Made by a program: the position numbers and the translations under genes. A stretch of 64,000 bases of DNA. Origin: Paratinospora sagittata. Taxonomy: Eukaryota; Streptophyta; Magnoliopsida; Ranunculales; Menispermaceae. Where the stretch lies: positions 31,173,701 through 31,237,700 of the forward strand of contig CM069589.1 of NCBI GenBank assembly GCA_035771175.1. Direction: 5' to 3'. The notes beneath the pieces were generated by a model, which saw nothing but the letters and a program-made list of their open reading frames with translations, made no database searches and was not told the origin of the DNA. This document shows, piece by piece, positions 32,665 through 45,182 of this stretch; positions within the stretch are counted from its first letter, which is position 1, and every line of letters begins with the position of its first letter.

Positions 32665-34045
32665 CACTTGTCATCTGATGGTGCCTTAAGATTTAGGGGA
32701 CGTTTATGGGTTCCCGCAGATCCACGACTCAGACAGAGTGTTCTCCAAGAGGCTCACAGATCTCATTATGCTATTCATCCTGGCAGAACCAAGATGTATC
32801 ATGATATGAAAAAATGTATTGGTGGCCTGACATGAAGAGAGAGATAGCTCAGTTCATTCAGAGGTGTGAGATCTGTCAGAGAGTCAAAGCTGAGCATTAG
32901 AGGCCTAGAGGGCAGATGCAACCACTTGCCATTCCTGAGTGGAAATGAGACACGTCACTATGGACTTTGTTGTGGGATTACCCAACACCCTGAGGAGACA
33001 TAATGCTGTTTGGGTTACTATTGATCGCTTGACCAAGTCCGCTCACTTTCTACCGGTGAACACTAGGGATTCTATGGACAAGCTGAGCAGACTCTATATG
33101 CGGGAGATAGTCAGGTTACATGGAGTGCCAGTTTCGATTGTGTCAGATAGGGATCCGAGGTTTACGTCGGTATTCTGGCAGGGGTTGCAGAGGCATCTCG
33201 GCACTAGACTAGATCTCAGTACCGCTTTTCACCCCCAGACGGATGGCCAGTCCGAGGGGTTGATATCGATTTTAGAGGATATGCTTCGAGCTTGTGTCCT
33301 TGAGTCCAGTGGTAACTGGGAGGAGTACATACATCTGTGTGAGTTCGCGTACAACAACAGCTATCAGTCCAGTATTGGCATGGCTCCTTTTGAGGCATTG
33401 TATGGTCTACCCTGTAGATCTCCGATCTGTTGGACGGAGGTAGGGGATGTTGCGGTGATGGGACCAGAGTTTGTACAAGAACACACAGAGAAGATTAAGA
33501 GGATCAAGCATAATATGAAGGTAGCCCAAGACAGGCAGAAGAGTTACACTGATGCCAAGCGGAAGACTGTAGAGTTCGAGGTGGGTGACCAAGTTTTATT
33601 GAAGGTCTCACCTCAGAAGGGCCAAACTAGATTTGGGATAAAAGACAAGCTCGCTCCGAGATTTATTGGGCCGTTCGAGGTTTTAGAACGAATTGGCCCC
33701 GTCGCTTACCGATTAGCCTTGCCACCTCAGTTAGCAGCAGTCCACAATGTCTTTCATGTGTCAATGCTGAGAGTGTACAAGAGTGATTTTGATCACGTCT
33801 TGGACTGGAGGAACATTGAACTGAGGCAGGATGGGACTTATGATGAGGAACCTATTCAGATACTTGACCGGAAGGTCCAGAGGTTACGTAACCGCGACAT
33901 TCCGATGGTTAAGGTGAGATGGCAGTTCCATGGCGAGGAGCAGGTTACTTGGGAGCGTGAGGACTACATGATGGAGCACTTTGCCGAGTTCACGGGCTTT
34001 GGTAATTTCTTAACCTTAAAACTTCGAGGACGAAGTTCATTCTAA
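32665..34045 (+). pseudogene. Chromovirus pol, part 3: integrase and chromodomain-like C terminus
   Basis: The HHCC zinc finger (EAHRSHYAIHPGRTKMYHDM..CEICQRVK) is cut by a frameshift near 32811-32820 and a TAG near 32900. From 32939 the catalytic core is open in another frame: MDFVVGLP (first Asp), IVSDRDPRFTSVFW (second Asp), HPQTDGQSEG (Glu). The GPY/F-type module FIGPFEVLERIGPVAYRLAL follows, then IQILDRKVQRLRNRDIPMVK and WQFHGEEQVTWE, a chromodomain-like tail. Such tails are thought to guide insertion into heterochromatin. It stops at 34043-34045, just before the PPT. Confidence 0.9.
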
Positions 34046-34056
34046 GGTGGGTGTGA
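34044..34056 (+). other. Polypurine tract
   Basis: AAGGTGGGTGTGA lies directly before the 3' LTR. It is purine-rich but interrupted by T residues, at the position where plus-strand priming is expected. Confidence 0.7.
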
Positions 34057-37013
34057 TGTGACGCCCCGAAAATTATTTCATCTAGCCCATAACCCAATTG
34101 CATTTTGCCCAAACTCTATGTGTTGCCTTGATATGTTTGGTGTTTGTTTAATGGTTGTTTAATGTTTGTATAGTTGATGCTTGATAATGTATATGAATAT
34201 GTGTATCATAAATTGTATATGGGTCATGTTAAATAAAGTATAATGCATACGTTATTATTTATGCATGGGCCCATTAAACCATGAATTGATATGGGTTAGG
34301 ATTGATTGAATAAAAGGATAAATGAGAATGAAAATTTGGTGTATTAAATGGATTGGACATTTAAAATACATGGAAGCATGAAATTGGTTAAAGTACATGT
34401 GGTTGGTATGGGTAGTATGAGACCAACACATGTGAAGGTTGGTGCATTAAAGTGGACAAGTGTCCCATGCCCACTTCTCTTCTTCAAGGAAGTGCTAGAA
34501 TGAGTGGAGGGAATCAAGGAGAGAATCAAGGAGGGAATCAAGGAAGTGCTAGAAAGAGGTGAGTGGAGAGAAAGGAAAAAAAAAAGAAAGAAAAGAAGAG
34601 AAAGGAAAGAAGAAGAGAAAGAAAGAAGGAGTTGCAGGAGGAAGATCTCTGCGACATTTTAATCAAAGTGCTGGATCTTTAGGATATATGGTCAGATTGA
34701 GCTCAAACTTTGTTAGCAAGTTCGTAGCTTATGGTTATTCATTCTGGTCGGTGGAGATCTTGATCAGAGGTTTCGTCTAAGAGATCTAACCTCTCAAACA
34801 AAGCTGGTCGGAAAGTCTGGATTTCTCGCGCCGTTTCGCTCAAACTTCTAGATGCCCTTAATCTACCGTGGATGGATATAAAATTTGGTTACGTAGTGTA
34901 CAACGGATATGTATGCATTATGAACGGTGGAGATCGTGATTAGAGGTTTCGTCTGAGAGATCTAACCTCTCAAACAAAGCTGGTTGGAAAGTCTGGATTT
35001 CTCGTGCCGTTTCGCTCAAACTTGTAGATCTCCTCAATCTACCGTTGGATGGATATCAAATTTGGGTATGTAGTTTATAACTGATATTTCAGTATTCTGA
35101 ACGGTGAAGATGTTTATAAGTTTAGTATTTTGTGTGATATAGTCATCTGAGTTTGAGTATTTGCAGCAGGAAAGGAGAACCTGTCTGATTAGAGACTTGT
35201 TCATCAAAGATACTTATCTTTTCTGTCCACCGTTGGGTTGGGCTGATATTTGGACAGAAGGTTTATTTCTTCACATATTTCAATCTGTACGGTTGATTTT
35301 GTGATTACATATTTATCTTGGGAGATTGATACATCTGAACAGAATATTAAATGAAGAATTGGTAGGGTTGCTTGTATTAGACCTAAATTTAGAATATGAA
35401 CTTAGACCTTTCCAAATAGCTTGCATGTCAACTATGTTGACCTAGTTTCCATTGTTGATGAACCCATGATGCAAAATCAGTGATATACATGGCTGAACAT
35501 GGTGACCTAGTGTAAATCGGCAATATGGCCTAAGTATGAAAAATTTCATATTTTAGGGCTTTTGATGCTTTTGGCCTAGAAACATTGAATTGATGCAACT
35601 TATGTTTAATTAAGCATGATTAGGGTTGATTATGCTATTGATTTGGTGGTTGTGACCATATCATGGGTTAGACCTACTTGTGATCAAGTGACCCAATTTG
35701 AGCATGTTTATGCCTAAGGAATTGAAAATCAGTATTTTTGATTAATAGAATGGTTTATGAATGAGAACTATGCATTAGAGGCCTAAGTCATGTGATTTGA
35801 GTTGAATGATGGGATTAGATGGGATTTAGGCCTATTGTTTATATGTGGGCTGATTTAGGGTTGATGTGTAATGTCTATGTGATTGAGCATAGAAATTGAT
35901 GTATGGTAGGATATTGATGTATGTTTCAGGATCTTGATTGGGTTGATTCGGTTTGGTGGTCGTGTGTGGTTAAATACTCTCGCGAGGCTTGGTTGTGAGT
36001 AGACTTCATTTATGATTATATCTTTTATGTAATCATATCACTTATATATATTGTATGTTGAAAGCATGAATGTGTTCTAATGTTTTGAATGATGCATTGA
36101 TTTGAGAAAACGTTATGACTTTGGTTGGGCCCATCTATCTGGCTAATAGGGGGACTTAACCTTGTCATATGAGGGTTTTAGGAAAGGAAATGATTGGGGT
36201 CAACGGTACGGTGAAATAGACGTGCACTAGTAACCCCAAATAAACATGAATGGGGTCAACGGTACGGTGAAATAGACGTGCACTAGTAACCCAATGCATG
36301 TGGAATGTGGATCCAAATTGATAAACTTTTACTTGCATCGAACTTAGTATAAATGATTGATATCTATATGTTATGAGCTTTTAATCATGCTACACATTGA
36401 CATGCATACATGATATTTATTGATGAGTATTGATAGCATATTTGAATTCTATTCACTGGGTACCGTTGGCTCACCCTCATTTTCCTCTTTCAGGTCCTTC
36501 TGTCCCGAATAAGGGCAAAGGAGTAGTCATATCTTGAGGGCCTTGCCTGCGAGAGGATCCAAGGCCTCGATGTGAGTTGAGAGGTATTTTGATTGAACCG
36601 TGTTTTAAATTATGAAGTATTATATTTTTGATTATGTAATTATAGCACTTACCACATTGTAGTATGGGTGAGTTGGGACTTGTTAGATAGACCATGTGGG
36701 CATATGACGATTTTTATTTGTACCCACAATTTTGGACTTTATGTGTATGTCAATTTTAATGGACTGTAGGGATTATGATTTTATTTATGGTTCATTTTTA
36801 TGGATTATCTCTTGTCTTTGATGATTAATACGGTGGGTAGTTTTGTTTAGTACCTTTTGATATTATGTCGTTGTTTGAGATAAGGCTCGTAGGGTCTCGA
36901 CCACCTCACGGGAATTGAGGAGTGGTCGGAGATGCCTACGCCGGGCGTCCCGCCCCGGCATTCCGCATGCCATTCCCTGCGGGGTTGGTGGTCCGGGGCG
37001 CGGGGTCGCCACA
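34057..37013 (+). repeat. 3' LTR of the chromovirus
   Basis: 2957 bp, exactly the length of the 5' LTR and nearly identical by eye. It has the same internal 165-bp tandem duplication (about 34750-35070) and the same doubled GTCAACGGTACGGTG block (about 36195-36293). It ends GTCGCCACA. Confidence 0.93.
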
Positions 37014-37018
37014 ACAAA

Positions 37019-37467
37019 GGTTCATGAAGTTGTAGGAAAATCACAGATTTTAATGGGTTGTTAAGAAAAAAAGGTTTTATCGAGAGATCGAATCTTAATC
37101 TTAATGACACGTTCTAATTCGGCACTCGAGAGAGGGAATTAGAGATGAAAGGATTTTGACTTATAGACTAGGAATTTGATTTGGTAATAAATATGTCTAG
37201 ATTACATAATTGAAAGGTTAGATGAAGTTGATTCTCTAGATTTTCGCATTTTTTGATTTTTCCCATAATTCATTTAGTTTAAATTAGTTACTTTTGATTT
37301 TTAATTTATTTAAATCTCTACCATTTGATTAGCTAAATAAAGTTAGAAATTAATGAAAATGGTATTTGGTGAGTGAAATAATCCATGTGGATATGATAAC
37401 CCGACTCACTGTCAGTATATTATAACTTGACTATTCTTACACTTGCGAATTAGAATTTAACGCAACA
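37019..37467 (+). repeat. 3' LTR of the Athila-like element, right part
   Basis: Continues the Athila-like LTR after the chromovirus: GGTTCATGAAGTTGTAGG onwards, matching 19118-19567. It ends AACGCAACA, with the terminal CA that the 5' LTR has lost. Confidence 0.92.
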
Positions 37468-40182
37468 GCTGCCGACATCAATTTTAAAAGTACTTTTAAG
37501 GAGTTTATCAGATTTTTCAAGCCCGATATCGCTTTTCTGTTAGAAACAAGAGTTCAAGATCCAATTCTCCCTTTCATCTCAAGAAATCTAGATTATTCTT
37601 GCTTTTTTGTTCCTTCCGAAGGACAAAGTGGTGATATTCTTATCATATGGAATAACACTAGTCTGAAGCTACAAATTACTCATGTTTCTCATCGCATTGT
37701 TTGTGCTTCTATAAGACAAAATGATGCAGTTTCTTGGAATCTCTCAACTGTCTATGCCAGTACCAATTGGAGTGCAAGGAAGGTGCAGTGGGATGTGTTA
37801 CATAGTCTTACTAGTACTTTACTTGGGCCTTGAGATTCCTTAGAGTTGGACCAAATTCCTTGTGGTGAGCTTACCTACTGCTCCGTTTTCTTATTAGATG
37901 ATGACATTTAGCTTCTCGATTCTCCCCTTACCTCATAAAAGATTACAGCTGCTCTCAAAAGCATGAAACCTTTCATGGCTCCTGTTGTTGATGGCCTCCA
38001 AGCCGAGTTCTATCAGCATAATTAGAATGTCGTGGGTCCAAGAGTTTGCAACTTGATCCATAGTGTTTGGCAGGAAGGTTCTTTCGATCGAGAGACCAAC
38101 AAGACCCATATTGCCCTCACTTCTAAGGTGGATTCTGCTGAGATGCTAGCCCAGATGCGCCCCATCAATTTGTGTAATGTTCGTTACAAGATCCTTACTA
38201 AAATTATTGTCAACAGGTTGCAACCTCTCTTAACAAAACTAGTTGGAGATTGCCAACATAGTTTCATTTCGGGGAAGAACACAGTTGATAGTATCATCAT
38301 TGCACAGGAGATTATCTACACTATGAAGAAGAAGAAATGCAGAAGTGGTATAATGACTATGAAGCTTGATTTAGAGAAAACTTATGACCATATTCGTTGG
38401 GACTTCCTTCAAAAAATTCTCACCTATTTCCAAATCCCAAACAAGCTGGCTAAGCTCATCATGTTCTGTGTCACTTTAGTTGAGTCCTTAGTTCTTTGGA
38501 ATGGTGAGATCACTTAGAGTTTCTTCCCTAAAAGGGATCTCAGACATGGATACCCCTTGTCTCCTTACCTTTTTGTTCTCTGTATGGAGAGACTTTCCCA
38601 CACGATGACGGTAGCCACATCTTTAGGATCTTGGCATCTTATTAAGGCTTCTAGAGGTGGTACAACTATCTCCCACCTCTTTTTCGCAGACGACCTCATC
38701 CTCTTTGCTAAAGCCTCCCCCTAGCAGGGCCATGCAATCATGTCAGTTATGGATGAGTTCTGTAAGGACTCAGGTGAGAATATTAATCTCGCTAAGTCAA
38801 AGCTTTATGTCTCTCCCAACCTAGGAAGGAGTAGAGCCAGAGAGATTAGTAGTGTTCACAATAGTAGCCTCTTTGGAGACTTGGGCAAATACCTCGGCCT
38901 GCCTCTTTTGCATTCACGAACTAGTGTTCAGACCTTTCAACTTATCATTGAAAAGCTAAAGAACAAGCTAACAGGATGGAAAGATAATTTGCTAACCATG
39001 GCCAGTTGAGCTACTCTCATTCAATGTGTAACTTCTGCCTTTCATATATATGTTATGCAATGCTTCAAGATTCATGTCTACATCTGCAACAAAATTGAGC
39101 AACTGAATAGGAAATTCCTCTGGAACGATTCTGAAAATTATAGAAAGGTCCACTTAATCAACAGGAAGCAAGTTTGTTTACCTAAGAAGTGTGGCGGTTT
39201 GGGTATAAGGAAGATGAGAGAAACAAAATCTTGAAAGATTTTGGCATATCCTTAAGGATAGTCCTGTCTTATGGATCAAGATCTTGAAAGATAAATATTT
39301 GGAGCATTCACACCTTCTTCATGCTGGCCCTTCACCCCAATCTTCCTATGTTTGGAAGAGCATTTTGCATGGGCTTGATTGCCTCAAACTTGGCCTAGGC
39401 TAGTGCATTGGTAATGGCATGTCGATCTTTTTATGGGACGACATCTAGGTGGGGAACAACAGTCTGCGCTCCAGCTTAGCGGATAATATTCTCCCTAGCG
39501 AGAATCTTTTGAAAGTTAGTGACATCTTAGGCCTAAACAAAGACTGGGGTTTCAACCTAATATTCACGCCTATTCCCATTTCTATCAAGGAAAGTATTAA
39601 AGGTGTCTCGGTTTCTTGGTCTATTAATGAACATTGCATGGTTTGGAGAGACAGCTCTAAAGGGGATTTCACCACAAGCTCGGCGTACAAGTTACTTTTT
39701 TGTCACAGTCATGATATCATGCATGGTGATTGGCATGGCTATGGGGTCTTCACTTCCATCAGAAGATCAAAACGTTTATTTGGCTTATTTCTCATGGAAG
39801 GCTTCTTATTGAGGATTACCGCGTCCAAAAAGGCTTAACTACCTCGCCTATCTGTAAGCGATGTCGGCTGGGTAATGAGGAAATTCTTCATGACTTGATA
39901 AAATGTTCTCAGGCCATACACATATGAAAAAGGCTATAGGGTGTTCTTTTGCTTGAGAACTTTTTTACTCTCCATCTAGTCCCTTGGATCAGGTCAAACT
40001 GCACCATAAAAGACAGACACTCCGCCACCCCTCAACGATCTTTTACTTTTATTACAACCATTAAGGAGCTATGGAAAAGCCGTAACAAGGAACTCATAGA
40101 GGGCTTATCATTTACCTTTGGTTAGGTCTGCAAGAACATCAATTTTTTCTCAGTTAGCATGATAAATGCTTATTCTCTCAAT
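37468..40182 (+). pseudogene. L1 LINE ORF2: endonuclease, reverse transcriptase, zf-RVT
   Basis: Resumes ORF2 in frame at GCTGCCGAC. The endonuclease reads FLLETRVQDPILPF and onward. After a deleted or decayed stretch near 37830 the RT follows: MRPINLCNVRYKILTKIIVN, FISGKNTVDSIIIAQE, MKLDLEKTYDHIRWDFL (Asp of block A), and FFADDLILFAKAS (catalytic ADD, about 38683). A GKYLGLPLL block and a C-terminal zinc-binding zf-RVT region (CKRCRLGNEEILHDLIKC, near 39857) close it. Numerous stops and shifts make it dead. It is truncated at 40182 by a Sirevirus-like LTR; the 3' end and poly(A) are not seen. Confidence 0.88.
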
Positions 40183-41170
40183 TGTTGGCCCAAGTAAGTC
40201 CAAGAGGGGGGTGAATTGGACTTAAAATACAAATAAAAATTAATTCAATGGCAAATAGTGAACTGAAAGTAAATAGATGAACATAAGAAATTTATAGTGG
40301 TTCAACTATATGCCTACATCCACTACCTAACCTCCTAAGCTAAGATTTTCCAAAGTCCGCTGACTGATTCTCTTACGGGTGAGAACCAAATTGTTACAAA
40401 TACCTTTTTTCAGGTTCAAGGCAAACCTATCCTTTTATGGGCTAAGAATGAACCTACAACCTCTCGATTTATAGGCTAGAGACTACCTATGCATCTCGAC
40501 TTACAGGCTAGAGACTACCTATGCTTCTCTAGAAAACTACCTATGCTTCTCGACTTACAAGCTCAAGATAACCTATACACTCACTTTCACGGGTAGGAGT
40601 AAACCACTATCCTAACTCAAGAATAAACAAAATTTTCTACAGTTGGTGTAACTACAGTTACAAAGCTTGATACAGTTACAAAGATACAAGATTAAAGCAC
40701 AACTGTATCTTATGAACTTTCACTCAAATTCCTCATTCAGCAATGAATAATATGGGATTTAAACGTGTTGTAAAATTTGAGTAAAACAGTGCAAAGATTC
40801 CTTTTCAAACAGATTTTCAGAAATGATAGAGTATAAGCACAATGAAAATCTTTTGAATAGAAAGTGATTTCGAAATACTTTTGATACTGAATAGGTATTT
40901 CAAAATTTGACTAACTTTCAAAAGTTTTGACACAATGATTCTTTCTGTGTGTTTTACTGATTTGAAAATCATATATTTCTAGACTTGTTGTTAAAGTCGT
41001 TGCACACTTAGGTTTGAAATTTGAATTTGAACGTTTAGTCAAAACGACTCTAATCTTTCACTAAAATGGCAATCATAGGTTTATGAAAACATTCTTGCTT
41101 GATTCATAGTACATGAATAAGGAAAGTCTAGGTTAAAGTGATTCATGTATCTGAAATGTCATGTAGTAGG
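40183..41170 (-). mobile_element. Sirevirus-like LTR, U5/R part (continues at 52941)
   Basis: Begins (plus) TGTTGGCCCAAGTAAGTCC and carries the GAGGGGGGTGAATTGGAC word and the TATAGTGGTTC block also seen at 3632-4000. The minus-strand U5 thus ends with CACCCCCCTCTTGGAC. It truncates the L1 ORF2 and is itself split by the minus-strand Ty3 element at 41171. The rest, with the U3 hairpin array, is at 52941-53713, for a total of about 1760 bp. Confidence 0.7.
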
Positions 41171-42502
41171 TGTCACAGCCCGCCCGGACGCGACTAAACC
41201 GGCGGAATACTCACTGACGGGGCGCGAATGCATTATAACAATAACCGAGTGTGCAGGAACACAATTGAGTACAAATCTGATTATATTAATTTCAGAATGT
41301 ATTTTTGTACATGAAATAGTAAAGGGAACATCCTCCCTAAACCCCCAATGAATAAAAAAAGGGTTACAAAATGTGGGCCCAAAAACCTCCACCTAGTCCA
41401 CCCTAATCTCCCGAGAAAAATTGGATAACAACGGAGTGAGCTACTCTCCCAGTGGGTAAAATAGTTCGTGAATATAACAATTAATAAAGGAAACTTCATA
41501 ATCAAATATCACATAAACACATCATAGCATCATAATCATTACAATATGTATGTATGCATGACACCGTCGCGTAATGGTTCCATGATTGTACGTTGCCTGA
41601 GTTCACCTACAGATGTCCATCCCCAGGTAAAGTCGGGTTCTCATTGTATGTCCCTTCTCAGGAATGACGCCCTAGATTCATGTACAAATGTCCATCCCCA
41701 GGTAAACTAGGGTTCTCATTGTACGTCCCTCTGCAGACAAATATCAATAACAGTGAACATTGCTTCTAACTAATTTGTGGATCATAAACCACTTACGTAC
41801 CTAGGTGGTGTTTATATATGATGCCAATGCATGAGCACGTCCGACCTTTACCAACATTAGACAGGATTTGGCAACGTCTGGTGATTCTTATCAGGTCAGT
41901 ATCATTACGTGTAAAGTTAGGATGTTCAGTATTACTTGTACAAGCTGATAGCTTTCAAATAAGACAAACCAGATCAATATCCAGTTTGAGAGGTGAGACA
42001 CGAGGTCTACTTAAGTACCAATTGTCTAGAGTAGCACGCTACCTCCCGTTCACTATTTAAAGTTACTAAGGACAAGACAATGTTTGGTTGAGTTAGATTG
42101 ACCACTAATCTGGTATAGTAACAGTGTAATACATGAACTCCAAATATACAGGCATAAGTATGCCAGGTATGAACATTATACGCAATAATGCAGTGTAAAT
42201 GAATAGTAAACATAATGATAAATGAATGTAAACTTTAATAAAAGTTATAAGACACGTAAACCTATGTTTCGTTCCCCACATTCAGATAATAACTTCTTCT
42301 AAAACTGGTGCCTTCCCCCGAGCAGAACCGCGTTGCACTGCGAAGAGAGTCTCAAAGAGAAAAGAGAAAACTCAAGGAGAGTGAGAGAGAGAAAGAAATC
42401 AGCAAGTGATTAGTGTGAAAAATACCGAATGGGGGGCTTTTTTATAGATAAAAAGGTGTCCGAAGTTCAACTTTTTTTTTTGTGCAAACCTAGGGTATTA
42501 CA
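41171..42502 (-). repeat. 3' LTR of the minus-strand Ty3 element
   Basis: Plus-strand ends TGTCACAGCCCGCC and GGGTATTACA. Matches 51595-52940 along its length, with somewhat more differences than seen between the LTRs of the other chromovirus. On its inner side is the purine tract (minus strand AAGGGGGGTAGAG), preceded by the GAAATCCTTTT word common before Ty3 PPTs. Confidence 0.9.
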
Positions 42503-42515
42503 CTCTACCCCCCTT

Positions 42516-43165
42516 AAAAGGATTTCTCCCTTGAAATTCAGTTCGTATAGTGATGATTGTTGTCTGCGTGGGATTCACCGCTGTCGTTATTACTCAAAAG
42601 ATCAGGGTAGTGCCTTTAAATCCCCTGAATAGCGTTGTGGCCGGTGGAATCCTTTATATCATCAAACAATGGAGAGCAAATTGAGTCGGATTCGTCCTCA
42701 GAATGTTTCAAAATTTACCTCACAGATGGTGGTGTAGGGCTCTGCAAGTTGCAGCATTTCAGGGGAGGTAGGTTGAGCGGCAGAATGTTTTTTCATGCTG
42801 TTGCCCGAATCTGGCCCCTTGGCAATTTTGGTAAGAGATCCTGCCAGGATGAGAGCACAGGATTGTTTCGGGCAAAATTGTTACAAAAAAGCCATGCATG
42901 CTCTGGCGATAAGGATCGCTGCCTGTGGAGTGATGGAGTTGGTGATGCAAAGTAGTTGTCGCTTGACTCAGATCCTGAAGGAGTCGCCACAGGTTTCCAC
43001 AGAGGCCATTGCGTGTGTGCATCATTACCTCCATTGGTATTATTTTCAGACATCTGCATAGTTATTTAAATGAAAGAATATATTAAGATATTGTAAACAA
43101 AGTTCCATCATTTTATTGATAAGTGAAAAGTACAATATATCACATCATCAATTAGTACTAGAAAA
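42516..43165 (-). other. 3' untranslated region of the minus-strand Ty3 element
   Basis: Lies between the PPT and the pol C terminus. Overlapping short ORFs on both strands have no family resemblance and are treated as chance. Confidence 0.5.
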
Positions 43166-43167
43166 TA

Positions 43168-44420
43168 ATTCAGGGTATTTCTGTTTAATTGTTGCCTCTA
43201 GTTCCCATGTTGCTTCCTCTACTTCGTGGTGATCTCAGAGCACTTTCACAAGTGGTATACTACGTTGCCTTAGTTCATGAGTTTTTCTATCTAGAATCTG
43301 TATCGCTCTCTCTTGATACTTATTTCCTTCTTCAACCCGAACCTCGACCAGAGGGATGATATGCGAAGGATCAAGACGATACTTTCGAAGCATGGATACG
43401 TGAAAAATGCCATGAACTTTAGGCATGGACGATGGAAGGGATAGACGATAGGCTAGTTTGCTAATACGTTCAATGATCTGAAATGGACCGATATACCATG
43501 GGGAAAACTTTTCTTTGATCCCAAAGCGTTTGACACCTCTTGTAGGCTGAACTTTTAGAAAAACCAAGTCCCCCTTATCAAATTCTAGAAGTTGTCTCCA
43601 CTTGTCAGCATAGCTCTTTTGTCGACTTCGTGCTACACGAAGTCACTCATTTACTAGTGTAATATCCTCAGAAGTCTCTTGAACTAGTTCAGGCCCCAAC
43701 TGCGGCCGATTTGCCATATCTAGCCAGCATACCGGAGATCTGCAAGGGCGAATATAGAGAACCTCGTATGGAGCCATGCCGATATTGGTTTGGTAGCTGT
43801 TGTTGTATGCAAACTCAGCCAAATGTAAGTACTTTGCCCAATCGTCATGAAAATCCAAAATGCAACAACGTAACATGTCCTCCAAGATCTGGATAAGACG
43901 CTCTGACTGCCCATCAGTCTAAGGGTAAAAGGCTGTGCTCATGGTGATCCTGGAGTCCATTATATTCTGGAAGCTTTGCCAAAACTTTGATGTGAATCGA
44001 GGGTCTCGATCAAAAACGATCATGAGTGGTATGCCATGGAGGCATGCTATATCTCTTTCATACAATTAGGCAAGCTTGGCGGGGTTATCTGTGAATTTTA
44101 TTGGCAAAAAATGTGCAAACTTTGTAAGTCTGTCAATGATCACCCAGATTGCATCCTGCCCTTTATTATTTTGAGGCAAGGCTCTAACAATATCCATTAC
44201 AATGTTCTTTTACTTCCATTCTCCAATAGGTAAAGGCTGGAGAAGTCTAGAGGGAAGTCTGCGTTCTACCTTAACTTGCTGGCAAACGAGACATCGAGCA
44301 ACAAAGTCTGCGATCGCCTTCTTTATTCCAGAAAACCAGAATTGTGGCTTGACATCCTTGTACATCTTGTCTCCCCTAGGATGCATAGTGAACCTCGAAC
44401 AGTGCATTGCAGTGAGCGCT
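43168..44420 (-). pseudogene. Minus-strand Ty3 pol: integrase and chromodomain-like end
   Basis: The HHCC finger end (ADFVARCLVCQQVKVERR, about 44330-44270) is followed by a decayed catalytic core. The core reads IDRLTKFAHFLPI, VFDRDPRFTSKFW (second Asp) and TDGQSERLIQILEDMLRCCI (Glu). Then come EFAYNNSYQTNIGMAPYEVL, WYIGPFQIIERISKLAYRLS and AIQILDRKTHELRQRSIPLV. A TGA replaces a tryptophan codon of the chromodomain-like tail after VKVL at 43235; the frame then reads DHHEVEEATWELEATIKQKY to a stop near 43168. Several other stops occur. Confidence 0.85.
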
Positions 44421-44425
44421 GCTTT

Positions 44426-45177
44426 TCAAACCTCAGGATCGTTCGGTAGACAGAGATGTTTTTTGTAAAAAATGGCCCCGTCTTCAGAGACCGACCAGTG
44501 AGGAAGATCCTGTCTGTTGAGTAGAAGTTCTCGTTTCTCCATTAACATAGGGTTGTTGCCTTGAGCTGCTGAAATCTTTCGAACTAGCTCAGAGTTGGCT
44601 AATAATTGAGAGAGTCGTGATCTTCCTCCCTCCTTAATCAGTTGTAGGTTAAAATTCTCCATCTCCGTAGCCAACTTTCCCGTCTCAAAGTTAAGAGTGC
44701 AGACAACGTAAGATTTTGTACTCAGGGCATCTGCGACAACATTGGCGTTACCGAGATGGTACTGAAGTTGAAAGTCATAATCTTTCAAGAATTCCAACCA
44801 TCGTCTTTGGCGGAGGTTTAGGTCTCTCTGACTGTAGATGTACTTAAGACTTTTGTGATCCGAGAAGACCTCAAACTGCTCACCGTATAGGTAATGACGC
44901 CATAACTTCAGTGCGAATATGACAGCTGCAAGTTCTAAGTCATGCGTTGGGTAATTACCCTTATGAATCTTCAGTTGCCTCGAAACATGTGCAACAACTT
45001 GGCTTTCTTGCATTATTACTACACATAAGCCTTGGAGAGAGGCGTCAGTGTATAGTGAAAACCCAACTCCATTTCGTGGAGTGATTAGTATGGGTGTTGT
45101 TGTGAGGCGGTTCTTCAATTCCTGAAATGACGATTAACAGACGGGATTCTAGATGAATCGAATGTCTTTCCGAGTGA
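44426..45177 (-). pseudogene. Minus-strand Ty3 pol: RNase H
   Basis: Reads LKNRLTTTPILI, YTDASLQGLCVVIMQE (first RNase H Asp), [20 protein letters not shown] and YGEQFEVFSDHKSLKYIYSQ, then NLRQRRWLEFLKDYDFQL. A nonsense codon lies in the connection segment near 45150. The upstream edge is the right side of the foldback insertion (TSD GCTTG at 45178-45182). Confidence 0.87.
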
Positions 45178-45182
45178 GCTTG

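Larger units (their letters stand above)
26132..37018 (+). mobile_element. Full-length Ty3 chromovirus (Tekay/Del-like) inserted in the Athila-like 3' LTR
   Basis: The element spans 26137-37013 (10,877 bp). It is flanked by ACAAG (26132-26136) and ACAAA (37014-37018), 4 of 5 identical. Both LTRs are exactly 2957 bp, start TGTGACG and end GTCGCCACA. An iMet-type PBS follows the 5' LTR and a purine-rich PPT precedes the 3' LTR. Domain order is gag, protease, RT, RNase H, integrase, chromodomain-like C terminus, as in chromoviruses; the long LTRs suit the Tekay/Del lineage. Pol contains several stops and a frameshift, so it is not autonomous. The near-identity of the LTRs suggests relatively recent insertion. 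Confidence 0.92.
18085..37472 (+). mobile_element. Athila-like non-autonomous LTR retrotransposon inserted in L1 ORF2
   Basis: The element spans 18090-37467 and has a 5-bp TSD GCTGC at 18085-18089 and 37468-37472. Its LTRs run TGATAG..CAACA/CAATA. The PBS follows the 5' LTR directly and resembles the tRNA-Asp-type PBS of Athila elements. The internal part has an Athila-like gag remnant but no pol, so it is a gag-only, large non-autonomous derivative. Two later insertions inflate it to 19.4 kb: a solo LTR at 19873-22832 and a full-length chromovirus at 26137-37013 within the 3' LTR. Without these it would be about 5.5 kb. Confidence 0.88.

Noticed and set aside
42640..43061. Several 88-106-residue ORFs on both strands
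   Set aside because: They overlap each other in the 3' untranslated part of the minus-strand Ty3 element and show no family resemblance.
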